20,874 bases of DNA, from assembly GCA_900551345.1 (NCBI GenBank), contig URVP01000010.1:1-20874 (forward strand), given 5' to 3'. This document shows, piece by piece, positions 9,288 to 17,183 of the stretch. Position numbers and translations under genes: made by a program. How positions within the stretch are numbered: the first letter of the stretch is position 1; the number at the start of each line of letters is the position of its first letter. Under the pieces are notes generated by a model. That model ran no database searches, was not told where the DNA came from, and saw nothing but the letters and a program-made list of their open reading frames with translations. This DNA comes from an uncultured Eubacteriales bacterium. GTDB lineage: Bacteria; Bacillota; Clostridia; Monoglobales; UMGS1388.

Positions 9288-9316
9288 ATTTTATATTATT
9301 TAACAGTAAAAGTAAA
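9288..9316 (-). promoter_or_regulatory. Weak putative promoter for the 463-residue gene and the glycosidase gene
   Basis: On the minus strand TTTACT (9316-9311) and TAAAAT (9293-9288) are spaced by 17 bases, about 36 bases before the ATG at 9252. The region is very AT-rich, so a chance match is possible. The remaining gap up to the terminator at 9492 shows nothing else recognisable. Confidence 0.35.
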
Positions 9317-9491
9317 GCATCTATTATTCATTATTTATAAATTTTTATATTGTTTCACATTTATATTGAAAAACAAATTCCCATATAACCGGCAGCTTAA
9401 ATACAATGAAGCACAAAAAGCTTATTTCAAAAGATGATATATGCAGATATATAAGATGTAAATTTAATTGGATCAGCGGTGTATAACAAGC

Positions 9492-9529
9492 AAAATGCTC
9501 AAAGCCGCATACTGTACTTTGAGCATTTT
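9492..9529 (-). terminator. Hairpin terminator after the beta-helix gene
   Basis: A perfect 13-base-pair stem (9492-9504 with 9517-9529) has a 12-base loop. It starts 11 bases after the stop codon of the beta-helix gene. The T run on the minus strand is only four bases, so termination may be partial and allow read-through into the next gene. Confidence 0.7.
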
Positions 9530-9539
9530 TCATATAATA

Positions 9540-12269
9540 CTAATATTCTATAATAAGTTGGGGGTGGTTCGATGCTGCTTCCTTTGAACTTATACTCAAA
9601 TAATCTTTTGACGAGGTGTCTATACCAAAGGAAGCATACCCGCCTATATTTCGGTTTATATATTCCGTCACATCAAGTTCACAATATGACCCTTCACCCG
9701 TATATGTCACAGAGCCAAGACTGATACCCATAACAGGTGCATTCTTCCATGTTAAAACTTCCTCTGTCCAAGAATCGTCTTCAATCTCTTTAATATTTAT
9801 TTTATAAGATGTAGGGAAATCGCTGCAATAACCATAAAGACGGATAACAGCTTTGCGTACGTTCCCTTTCATATTGTTTAAATCAAATTTTAAAAATGCA
9901 TTTCTTCGGAAATTAGAGGAGCCGTCTTTTACCGCCAGAAAATCTTCTCCGCCGTAATTATCATTGTTGTATCCTCCGTTGCGTACATATGAATCATCAA
10001 CAGGTTCCAGAGTCAATATCGAAGGATCATTACCCGCTCTGTAATCAGCCAAAGCAAGAGGGGAAAGCATATCTTTTTCCCATAAAAACGCTTTATAATA
10101 AACATTATTACTGTCAGAACTATTTATTACATCTGTCTGTATTTTTACTGTATTACCTGCAGAAACCTCCTGAACCGTTGTTTCAATCTGTATCAATTTA
10201 TTTGCTTCATACATTGCAATTGCCAAGACCGCACGTAAAGGCGAAGAGGTAACATTAGTAAGCTCAGTGTCAGCATATGCAAAACCATCACCTACAAAAA
10301 TATGTGCGCCTAAAGTTACAGCCATATCGGACAAAGCTGTGAAACGAATGGTTTTTTGATTTAGCAAAGCCGTTCCTTGCGCACTTGTAATGCCGCCTGC
10401 TTTGAATGTTACCGTATATTCGGCACCATCTGTCAGTCCATCGGGGAAATCGATTGTTAATGTCTTGTCGTTTTTATCATATTGAGCAACATATTCTGCT
10501 TCGGGAGAAATAATTATATTGTCCTTATTTATTACAGACGCTTCGTCCATATCATTTTTAAACACTACTTTAACTTGAGATTTTTCATACATACTTTCAC
10601 CGTCAGCGGGAAATGTCTTATCTATAATGGGAGCGCCCATTCTTTCAAGCCTTTTTGAGAACTGATCCTCATACAGAGACTGCGGAACCAGAGTTGCGCC
10701 CACGCCCTCACCTTCGGTAAAATCTATCGGGGAGGTTGAATCTCCATCGTACACCGAAATCTTACTTGCACTTCCGCAAGTGCCCACCACATAACCCATA
10801 CCATACTGCTGGCTTTCAACTATAGATTTTTCCCCCGATTGATAGGAATTTCCGTAAGTATTCCAGAAAACTACCTGTGTTGATGAGTGCCCATGTTTAT
10901 TTTCGCTTCCGTAAGAATTACGGTTGATCCCTTCAAGCTGGTCACCGCTTACATACATTTTATCAAGCAGATTTGCATGCGTTAAGTGCATGTGCATATC
11001 CGTCTCTCTGTCTGCATTTGAAGTTTTGCTGGAAGTCAGAACATTACCGGAACAATACATGCCGCCAAAGCTGTAATTATGCCTGCCGTGGTACGCATAA
11101 CAATTTTTAACTAGGCACTCCTGCCCTTTTAAGTTATATAAATATCCATTGCCGCCTCCGCCTTCATAGAGAGAAAGCTGCATACTGCAATCGCTTACGG
11201 TTATACCTCGGCTGTACTGCAAATATATTCCTCCAGACAGGGTATGTATATTTTTAGTATTCTGTTCTGGTTTAAACGATCCTACACTTTTTATCCAGCC
11301 GTTTACAACATGACTCATCTTAACAAAATTGCTGAGATGACATTCATACGCTGCGGTTCCCTCTTTAGTGTATGATTCCTCTCCGAGATCGGATTTTAAA
11401 TTTTCCAGCATGCCAAAAGATATATCCTGTATGCCAACCTCAGTAAGAGGCTGTATATTTATTTTATATATTCTTGCATTATCTCTTGTTTTCAGCTTAT
11501 AGCGTACGGGAATATCAATATCTACAGTATTATCCTCCCCATCTATCCCAGTAATACATCTATAATACATTAAAGGGGTGATACTCGTATTCCATTTGCC
11601 CGTCTGGGAGTGCTCGGCAATAAATTCTTCGGTTGCGTCACTACGCACCATAATCCAATCTCCCACACTATATCCTTCAACGCTTTCTAAAGGCAAAGAC
11701 ATACTGCCCTCGCTTATATCTCGGCTTAATAGGATAGGATCAATCTCTTCCAAAGAAATCCAGTCTACAAAATTTTCCGGAGTAAACAATACTATTGATA
11801 CATTACGCATATATGGCTCATCATTATAAATTTTAGTACTGTCAATTCCAGCACCTTTTATTACAATATTATTAGAATTCACACGGAATACATAATTATT
11901 TCCACTTTCAGGTCTAACCTTATACAAGCCTTCAGGAATATATACCGTGCCTCCTCCTGCCGACTGAGCATCATCTATTGCGGCTTGTATGGCATCTGTT
12001 GAATAATCTTCGCCGGTGGGGTCCGCTCCGTAGTCAGATACATCATATACAAGACCTTCGGCCTCATCGGGAAGTTCTTTCTCTCCCCTATGATAACCCG
12101 CATAAGAATAATCTTGTAAAAACATGCCATCTTCGGTAGTGTATCCCGGTTCCCAATTTTCAGGATACAAAACACTGCGCCAGGTTTCCTCCTCCGCTGA
12201 TGACGCATAAGGCATAACCCAAACCGACAAAAGCATAAAAATCAGTAAAACAACCGTTGTCTTTTTCAT
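9540..12269 (-). CDS. Secreted right-handed beta-helix protein (pectate-lyase-3-like) with Ig-like and DNRLRE/CBM96-like domains
   Basis: The product has 909 residues from the ATG at 12269. It has a signal peptide (about 1-25), then the pectate-lyase-superfamily entry motif YDVSDYGADPTGEDYSTDAI (75-94) with AGGGTVYIPEGLY (104-116). A long parallel beta-helix runs to about residue 540 and includes a histidine-rich stretch MHMHLTHANLL (425-435). A Big_5/SbsA-type Ig-like domain spans about 545-646. An accessory sandwich (about 646-744) contains YKAFLWEKDMLSPLALADY. A C-terminal DNRLRE-type carbohydrate-binding domain (about 752-909) begins DDSYVRNGGYNNDNYGG. It is probably a polysaccharide lyase or hydrolase, but no catalytic triad could be assigned. 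An ATG 23 codons upstream (12338) is rejected because it lies before the promoter at 12292-12320. GGAGGTGG (12275-12282) serves the chosen start. Confidence 0.85.
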   Translation of the reverse strand: MKKTTVVLLIFMLLSVWVMPYASSAEEETWRSVLYPENWEPGYTTEDGMFLQDYSYAGYHRGEKELPDEAEGLVYDVSDYGADPTGEDYSTDAIQAAIDDAQSAGGGTVYIPEGLYKVRPESGNNYVFRVNSNNIVIKGAGIDSTKIYNDEPYMRNVSIVLFTPENFVDWISLEEIDPILLSRDISEGSMSLPLESVEGYSVGDWIMVRSDATEEFIAEHSQTGKWNTSITPLMYYRCITGIDGEDNTVDIDIPVRYKLKTRDNARIYKINIQPLTEVGIQDISFGMLENLKSDLGEESYTKEGTAAYECHLSNFVKMSHVVNGWIKSVGSFKPEQNTKNIHTLSGGIYLQYSRGITVSDCSMQLSLYEGGGGNGYLYNLKGQECLVKNCYAYHGRHNYSFGGMYCSGNVLTSSKTSNADRETDMHMHLTHANLLDKMYVSGDQLEGINRNSYGSENKHGHSSTQVVFWNTYGNSYQSGEKSIVESQQYGMGYVVGTCGSASKISVYDGDSTSPIDFTEGEGVGATLVPQSLYEDQFSKRLERMGAPIIDKTFPADGESMYEKSQVKVVFKNDMDEASVINKDNIIISPEAEYVAQYDKNDKTLTIDFPDGLTDGAEYTVTFKAGGITSAQGTALLNQKTIRFTALSDMAVTLGAHIFVGDGFAYADTELTNVTSSPLRAVLAIAMYEANKLIQIETTVQEVSAGNTVKIQTDVINSSDSNNVYYKAFLWEKDMLSPLALADYRAGNDPSILTLEPVDDSYVRNGGYNNDNYGGEDFLAVKDGSSNFRRNAFLKFDLNNMKGNVRKAVIRLYGYCSDFPTSYKINIKEIEDDSWTEEVLTWKNAPVMGISLGSVTYTGEGSYCELDVTEYINRNIGGYASFGIDTSSKDYLSISSKEAASNHPQLIIEY

Positions 12270-12291
12270 ATAATCCACCTCCGTTACTCTG

Positions 12292-12320
12292 ATTATAACA
12301 CTGAATTTTTTCACCGTAAA
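12292..12320 (-). promoter_or_regulatory. Promoter of the beta-helix gene
   Basis: TTTACG (12320-12315) and TATAAT (12297-12292) are spaced by 17 bases on the minus strand. Transcription would start near 12285, giving a leader of roughly 15-20 bases that holds only the ribosome site. This geometry supports the start at 12269. Confidence 0.7.
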
Positions 12321-12523
12321 TATGCCTGAATTTACCATTATTCATATTTTATCATTATTTAACTCTCATCATTTGCATAAATAGCTTTACTTTTCTTGAT
12401 TCTGTCTTTATATATTTATATTTGCTGCTTCGAAAAAATAAAAAGGTGTTTTTTTATTTTCAGAAAGGCTTATATTAACAGGAAAAACAACGATTTTTAG
12501 ATGTTATATAAGGTTTATTGCGC
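12321..12523. other. AT-rich intergenic stretch, no gene seen
   Basis: The gap between ppdK and the beta-helix gene is about 350 bases in total. Apart from the promoter near 12300 and the ppdK terminator near 12540, this stretch shows no credible coding frame, tRNA, repeat or strong hairpin. Confidence 0.6.
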
Positions 12524-12558
12524 AAAAAAAGACCCTGTAAAATTACTTTTACAAGGTC
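12524..12558 (-). terminator. Intrinsic terminator of ppdK
   Basis: On the minus strand GACCTTGTAAAA pairs with TTTTACAGGGTC around a GTAA loop (12558-12531, one G-T wobble). Seven T follow directly (12530-12524). It lies about 62 bases after the ppdK stop codon. Confidence 0.92.
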
Positions 12559-12620
12559 GATTTTTAAAATTCAGTTTTACTTAATTTTTTATTTCGGTTT
12601 GCCCCGAATCGATTAAGTTT

Positions 12621-15248
12621 TTATTTGCGAGGAAACTTTACTGCCGCCTGTGCTGCTGCAAGCCTTGCAATCGGTACACGATAAGGCGAGCAGGAAACAT
12701 AATTAAGACCTGTTTTATGACAGAACTCAACTGATGAGGGATCTCCGCCATGTTCTCCGCAAATACCCAGTTTAATGTCAGGACGAACAGCACGGCCTTT
12801 TTTAGCTGCCATGTCTATAAGTTGACCTACACCCTCCTGATCCAATTTTGCAAAAGGATCGGATTCATAAATTGAATTTGCATAGTAATCAGGAAGGAAC
12901 TTACCTGCATCGTCACGAGAGAATCCGAATGTCATCTGAGTAAGGTCATTAGTACCAAACGAGAAGAATTCAGCCTCTTTAGCTATCTGATCAGCGGTAA
13001 GAGCAGCTCTTGGAATTTCTATCATGGTTCCTACCATATACTTCATATCTATGCCGGCTTCTTTAATAAGCTTGTCAGCCGTTTTTACAACAACTTTCTT
13101 TACATATGCAAGCTCTTTTACTTCGCCTACAAGAGGAATCATAATCTCGGGAACAATATCAAATCCCTCTGATTTTGACACATTGATAGCGGCTTCAATA
13201 ATTGCAGTTGCCTGCATCTGAGCAATTTCAGGATAAGTTACGGCAAGACGGCAGCCTCTGTGACCAAGCATGGGATTAAACTCATGCAAAGAAACAACAG
13301 CCTCTTTAAGCGCATCTGCACTAATACCTGATTCCATTGAAAGAACTTTAATTTCTTCATCTGTATGGGGTATAAATTCGTGAAGAGGTGGGTCAAGAAG
13401 GCGGATTGTAACCGAATTGCCCTTCATTGCCTTAAACATGCCCTCAAAGTCTGAACGCTGCATGGGAAGAATCTTATCAAGAGCAGCCTTTCTCTGTTCA
13501 ACAGTTTTGGCAACGATCATTTCTCTCATTGCCGTAATTCTGTCACCGCCGAAGAACATATGCTCGGTACGGCACAGTCCTATTCCTTCAGCACCAAACT
13601 TAAGTGCTGTAGCAGCATCGTCAGGAGTATCTGCATTTGCTCTTACTTTAAGATCCCTTACTTCGTCAGCCCAGCTCATAAACTCGCCGAAATCACCTGT
13701 AAGTTCAGCATCAACTGTCTTAATCATGCCTTCGTACACATTACCGGTGCTTCCATCAAGGGAAATGCAGTCACCTTCTTTATATATTTTGCCTTTGATT
13801 GTAAATGTTTTAGCAGCTTCGTCAACAACAAGGTCTGCAACACCTGCAACGCAGCATGTACCCATACCTCTTGCAACAACTGCGGCATGAGAAGTCATAC
13901 CGCCTCTTGCAGTAAGAATACCCTGTGATGCAGCCATACCCTTGATATCCTCGGGAGAGGTCTCAAGACGAACAAGTATAACCGGCTGTGTCTTTGCAGC
14001 TTCAACAGCTGCAGCAGCGGTAAAGTATGCATGTCCTGCAGCAGCACCCGGAGAAGCGGGCAGACCTTTTGCCACGGGAGTGGCGGCCTTAAGTGCAGCA
14101 GCCTCGAATGTAGGATGAAGAAGTGCATCAAGCTGTTTTGCTTCAACTTTTGTAATAGCCTCTTCTTTTGTAATCATACCTTCTCTTACAAGGTCAACGG
14201 CAATCTTAAGAGCAGCCTGAGCCGTTCTCTTGCCGTTTCTTGTCTGGAGCATGTAAAGCTTGCCTCTTTCGATGGTAAACTCCATGTCCTGCATATCTTT
14301 ATAATGATTTTCAAGCTTGTTTGCTATATCAATAAACTGTTTGTAAACATCGGGCATGGTTTCTTCAAGCTGTGAAATTGGGAAAGGAGTACGAATACCT
14401 GCAACTACATCCTCGCCCTGTGCATTCATAAGGAATTCACCAAACAATTTCTTTTCTCCTGTAGCAGGATTACGGGTAAACGCAACACCTGTACCTGAAG
14501 TTTCGCCCATATTGCCGAATACCATTGCCTGTACATTAACGGCTGTACCCCAGCTGGAGGGGATGTCGTTCATTCTTCTGTATTCAATAGCTCTTTCGGT
14601 ATTCCATGAACGGAACACGGCTTTTACAGCCTCGATAAGCTGCACATGAGGATCCTGGGGGAATTCCTCTCCGCGAACCTTTTTATAATAGTCCTTAAAC
14701 ATCACTGTAAGATTTTTAAGGTCGTTTGCATCAAGCTCTGTATCAAGGGTTACACCCTTCTTTTCTTTTACTTCATCGATAATTTTTTCAAATTCGCTCT
14801 TGCTAAGTCCCATAACAACATCTGAGAACATCTGAACGAATCTTCTGTAGCTGTCGTAAACAAAACGCTCATTGCCGGTTAGTTTAATAAGACCTTCAAC
14901 AACGCTGTCGTTAAGACCAAGATTAAGAATCGTATCCATCATACCGGGCATTGACGCTCTGGCACCCGAACGAACAGATACAAGAAGCGGATTTTCCGTA
15001 TCACCAAATTTTTTGCCGAGTATTTCCTCTGCTTCTTTCAGTTTTTCATCAATCTGTGCAAGAATATCGTCACCAATCTTCTCGCCATCCTCGTAAAATC
15101 TTGTGCAGGCTTCAGTCGACACAGTAAAACCCTGAGGAACAGGCATACCAAGGTTTGTCATCTCAGCCAGGTTAGCACCTTTACCGCCGAGAAGCTCTCT
15201 TTGCGAGCCATTACCTTCTTTGAACAAATACACATATTTTTTGCTCAT
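12621..15248 (-). CDS. ppdK: Pyruvate, phosphate dikinase
   Basis: This cytosolic enzyme of 875 residues, the normal size for the family, interconverts ATP, pyruvate and phosphate with AMP, PEP and PPi. The N-terminal nucleotide-binding domain starts KYVYLFKEGNGSQRELLGGKGANLAEM. The swivelling phosphohistidine domain carries TARGGMTSHAAVVARGMGTC with H454. The C-terminal PEP/pyruvate barrel carries GIGLCRTEHMFF and the catalytic-cysteine motif GICGEHGGDP (C830). The frame stays open 42 codons further upstream, but that part lies in the structured leader. The ATG at 15248 has AGGAGGAAGA just before it and gives the canonical N-terminus. The gene is monocistronic, with its own promoter and terminator. 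In anaerobic clostridia this enzyme often works in the glycolytic direction or in PEP recycling; which applies here cannot be told. Confidence 0.97.
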   Translation of the reverse strand: MSKKYVYLFKEGNGSQRELLGGKGANLAEMTNLGMPVPQGFTVSTEACTRFYEDGEKIGDDILAQIDEKLKEAEEILGKKFGDTENPLLVSVRSGARASMPGMMDTILNLGLNDSVVEGLIKLTGNERFVYDSYRRFVQMFSDVVMGLSKSEFEKIIDEVKEKKGVTLDTELDANDLKNLTVMFKDYYKKVRGEEFPQDPHVQLIEAVKAVFRSWNTERAIEYRRMNDIPSSWGTAVNVQAMVFGNMGETSGTGVAFTRNPATGEKKLFGEFLMNAQGEDVVAGIRTPFPISQLEETMPDVYKQFIDIANKLENHYKDMQDMEFTIERGKLYMLQTRNGKRTAQAALKIAVDLVREGMITKEEAITKVEAKQLDALLHPTFEAAALKAATPVAKGLPASPGAAAGHAYFTAAAAVEAAKTQPVILVRLETSPEDIKGMAASQGILTARGGMTSHAAVVARGMGTCCVAGVADLVVDEAAKTFTIKGKIYKEGDCISLDGSTGNVYEGMIKTVDAELTGDFGEFMSWADEVRDLKVRANADTPDDAATALKFGAEGIGLCRTEHMFFGGDRITAMREMIVAKTVEQRKAALDKILPMQRSDFEGMFKAMKGNSVTIRLLDPPLHEFIPHTDEEIKVLSMESGISADALKEAVVSLHEFNPMLGHRGCRLAVTYPEIAQMQATAIIEAAINVSKSEGFDIVPEIMIPLVGEVKELAYVKKVVVKTADKLIKEAGIDMKYMVGTMIEIPRAALTADQIAKEAEFFSFGTNDLTQMTFGFSRDDAGKFLPDYYANSIYESDPFAKLDQEGVGQLIDMAAKKGRAVRPDIKLGICGEHGGDPSSVEFCHKTGLNYVSCSPYRVPIARLAAAQAAVKFPRK

Positions 15249-15296
15249 TTTCTTCCTCCTACCGTTATTTTTGTACAAAATTATTATAACATAAGT

Positions 15297-15317
15297 ACAA
15301 GCCGCCAATCGGCTTGT
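15297..15317 (-). promoter_or_regulatory. Perfect 8-bp dyad in the ppdK leader
   Basis: ACAAGCCG and CGGCTTGT flank a 5-base loop. The dyad lies immediately upstream of a second extended -10 sequence, TGTTATAAT (minus strand, 15291-15283), at about the place of its -35 hexamer. It could be an operator for a second promoter or an RNA hairpin in the long leader. There is no T run on either side, so it is not a normal terminator. Confidence 0.5.
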
Positions 15318-15330
15318 TTCACTCCGTTTC

Positions 15331-15388
15331 AATAAACACATTAGGTCAAAAGCTGGTTTTAAGCTTTTGTTCATATATTGTGTTTATT
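15331..15388 (-). promoter_or_regulatory. Nested inverted repeats upstream of ppdK
   Basis: An outer 10-base-pair dyad (15331-15340 with 15379-15388, AATAAACACA/TGTGTTTATT) encloses an inner 8-base-pair dyad (15347-15354 with 15362-15369, CAAAAGCT/AGCTTTTG). The outer right arm overlaps the -10 hexamer of the promoter at 15386-15414. It may be a DNA operator, or a structure in recO read-through RNA. Confidence 0.5.
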
Positions 15389-15414
15389 ATAACATACACA
15401 TTATGGGTTGTCCA
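15386..15414 (-). promoter_or_regulatory. Promoter of ppdK, overlapping the recO stop region
   Basis: TGGACA (15414-15409) and TATAAT (15391-15386) are spaced by 17 bases, with an extended TGT before the -10. The -35 lies inside the last codons of recO. The predicted leader to the ppdK ATG is about 130 bases and contains the dyads described separately. Confidence 0.7.
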
Positions 15415-16123
15415 GCATTTTTTTCAAATATGACAATTTATTGGGAGCTTTTCCAATATTATACAGAAGATACTCTTCACTTATCTCTGTCAGCTCCTGT
15501 TCGGCACTTTTTGAAAGTTTAAAAGAGAAAACACTCTTGTCCGGAGCAGAGCAAATATAACTTATCGCCTTAATTACACCTAAGCACACTTTTCTTCCGC
15601 TGCCGCACTTATCGCACACCGCTCCGCCAAAAGATACGCTGAAACGGTCAAGCTGTTTATCAGATCCGCACAAAGTACATCTGTCCATAAGAGGCATAAA
15701 GCCTACAAGCGACAAAAGCCGCATTTCAAAAAGCGGCTTAAGATATGTATAACTGTCGGTTGTTTCAAGCTTATATAGAGCATTAAGTGCGAACTTGAGT
15801 ACACGCTGAGCATCTTCTCCTGTTACAATTATGTCCAAAAGTTCACAAAAGTATACACCCATGGCAACTTTTGCCACATCTTTTCTTATATTATAAAAAT
15901 TCTCTATAACATCACATGATGTAACATAGGGCAAGCGTCCTTTTCCCTGTTTTAAAACAATCCTGCTGTAACAAAAAAGCTGTGATCCGGCAAAAAGACG
16001 GCTTTTGAGGCTGACAGCTCCATTTGCTGCCGCCTCAATCTTCCCTTCGGGCGTTAATATGGAAAGCATTTTGCTGCCCTCACCGTATTTGGTTGCTCTG
16101 ATTATCAAACCCTCGGTTTTCAT
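15401..16123 (-). CDS. recO: DNA repair protein RecO
   Basis: The 240-residue protein has the normal size and order. An N-terminal OB-fold (MKTEGLIIRATKYGEGSKML, about 1-80) is followed by a helical domain and a zinc site with C149, C152, C170 and C173 in two CxxC pairs. RecO helps load RecA at gaps with RecR and RecF. The frame is open 15 codons further upstream, but that part overlaps another reading frame. The ATG at 16123 follows GGAAAGG by 9 bases and matches the family N-terminus. It is the last gene of the operon and starts inside the 3' end of the yqzL-like gene (44-base overlap), which suggests translational coupling. No clear terminator follows; the ppdK promoter overlaps its end. 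Confidence 0.95.
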   Translation of the reverse strand: MKTEGLIIRATKYGEGSKMLSILTPEGKIEAAANGAVSLKSRLFAGSQLFCYSRIVLKQGKGRLPYVTSCDVIENFYNIRKDVAKVAMGVYFCELLDIIVTGEDAQRVLKFALNALYKLETTDSYTYLKPLFEMRLLSLVGFMPLMDRCTLCGSDKQLDRFSVSFGGAVCDKCGSGRKVCLGVIKAISYICSAPDKSVFSFKLSKSAEQELTEISEEYLLYNIGKAPNKLSYLKKMLDNP

Positions 16124-16226
16124 CTGTATTAACCTTTCCGTTCTCGTTTCCGCTTTGAGCATATGCAAGATAACTGTCTACACTGCCCGTCTGTATAAAT
16201 TCATTCCATAACTGTTCTTTATCCAT
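16080..16226 (-). CDS. yqzL: YqzL-like small protein overlapping recO
   Basis: This 48-codon frame begins MDKEQLWNEFIQTGSVDSYL and ends at TGA within recO. GGGGAGG (16234-16240) lies 7 bases before its ATG, a strong ribosome site with no other gene to serve. The W-x-x-F/(F)-x-x-TGS-(V/I)-D-x-Y-L pattern is what I know from YqzL proteins (about 45 residues), which lie next to recO in Bacillus and relatives. The N-terminal half matches that pattern; the hydrophilic Asn/Glu-rich C-terminal half overlaps the recO start. Function is unknown. The position between era and recO supports the call. Confidence 0.75.
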   Translation of the reverse strand: MDKEQLWNEFIQTGSVDSYLAYAQSGNENGKVNTDENRGFDNQSNQIR

Positions 16227-16292
16227 GGTGAATCCTCCCCTCTTGTTTTTAGGGTTGCCACCACGATTTTGATTTATAGCAAGAAAGATTTG

Positions 16293-17183
16293 TCAATCCT
16301 GAACATATCCAAAATTTTTAATTGACGAATTTTTGTTACGCCAGTCATCTTCAACTTTAACCCACATTTTAAGAAATACTCTGCCTCCTACCAACCGCTC
16401 AATATCTCGCCTTGCATCGCTGCCGATTCTTTTTAGCATTGCTCCGCCTTTACCGATTATCATGCCCTTATGAGATGCCTTTTCGCAGTATATGACCGCA
16501 CCGATTTCGGTAATATCTCGATTTTCATCATACGCCATCTTCTCTATTTCAACCGCAGTACCAAAGGGGATTTCGTCATTCATAAGTCTGAACAGCTTTT
16601 CTCTGATTATCTCTGCCGCAATATTTCTTTCGGGCTGATCGGTCAATGTATCATCGGGAAAATATTTAGGTCCTTCCGGCATATATTTTTTTATTTCCTG
16701 TATCAGCTCAGGCACTCCGCTGCCTTTTTGGGCGGAAATAGGTATTATTTCAGCAAAATCATAGAGCTCTTTAAGCTGTGCTATAGCGGGCAAAATGTCC
16801 TCTTTTGCCGTCAAGTCCGTTTTATTAATCACAAGAAACACCTTTGCACCCCCAACGGGAAGCGACTCTATAAGTTCTCGGTCTCCGTTTTTATCTTTGG
16901 CAGTTATATCTGCAATATACAGAATTATATCCACATCAGATGCTGCCGCTTTTACCTCACGGTTCATAAACTCACCCAGTTTATTCCTTGCAGTATGCAT
17001 ACCGGGAGTGTCCACAAAAACCAGCTGAGCTTCTTCATCTGTATAAACGCCGGTAATCTTTGTACGGGTAGTCTGAGGCTTTGAGGAAACTATTGCTATT
17101 TTTTCTCCCATAAGCCTGTTTATAAGCGTAGATTTTCCTACATTGGGTTTTCCCACTATCGATATAAATCCCGATTTAAACAT
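16293..17183 (-). CDS. era: GTPase Era
   Basis: The 296-residue protein has all G motifs: GKPNVGKS (11-18), the TTRT switch region (38-41), DTPGMH (58-63), NKTD (120-123) and SAQKGSG. It also has a C-terminal KH domain with GMIIGKGGAMLKRIGSDARRDIE. Era binds the 3' end of 16S rRNA and acts in 30S subunit maturation at the inner face of the membrane. The ATG directly abuts the TAA of dgkA (no intergenic base), with AAAGGA about 11 bases upstream inside dgkA, so translation is probably coupled. A 66-base gap separates it from the yqzL-like gene. Nothing is unusual in the protein. Confidence 0.98.
   Translation of the reverse strand: MFKSGFISIVGKPNVGKSTLINRLMGEKIAIVSSKPQTTRTKITGVYTDEEAQLVFVDTPGMHTARNKLGEFMNREVKAAASDVDIILYIADITAKDKNGDRELIESLPVGGAKVFLVINKTDLTAKEDILPAIAQLKELYDFAEIIPISAQKGSGVPELIQEIKKYMPEGPKYFPDDTLTDQPERNIAAEIIREKLFRLMNDEIPFGTAVEIEKMAYDENRDITEIGAVIYCEKASHKGMIIGKGGAMLKRIGSDARRDIERLVGGRVFLKMWVKVEDDWRNKNSSIKNFGYVQD

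Noticed and set aside
9345..9533. A 62-codon minus-strand open frame between two secreted genes
   Set aside because: It overlaps the terminator hairpin, has no ribosome site and an AT-driven composition.
13417..13890. Plus-strand open frames opposite ppdK
   Set aside because: The conserved ppdK frame explains the region; the antisense frames have no motifs or ribosome sites.
15315..15335. CcpA cre-like sequence (TTGAAACGGAGTGAAAC on the minus strand) upstream of ppdK
   Set aside because: It lacks one base between TG and CG compared with the TGWAARCG half-site and has no good dyad partner.
16124..16168. Longer N-terminus of RecO starting at 16168
   Set aside because: The extra codons overlap the yqzL-like frame, lack a ribosome site, and RecO proteins normally begin at the MKTEG-like position.
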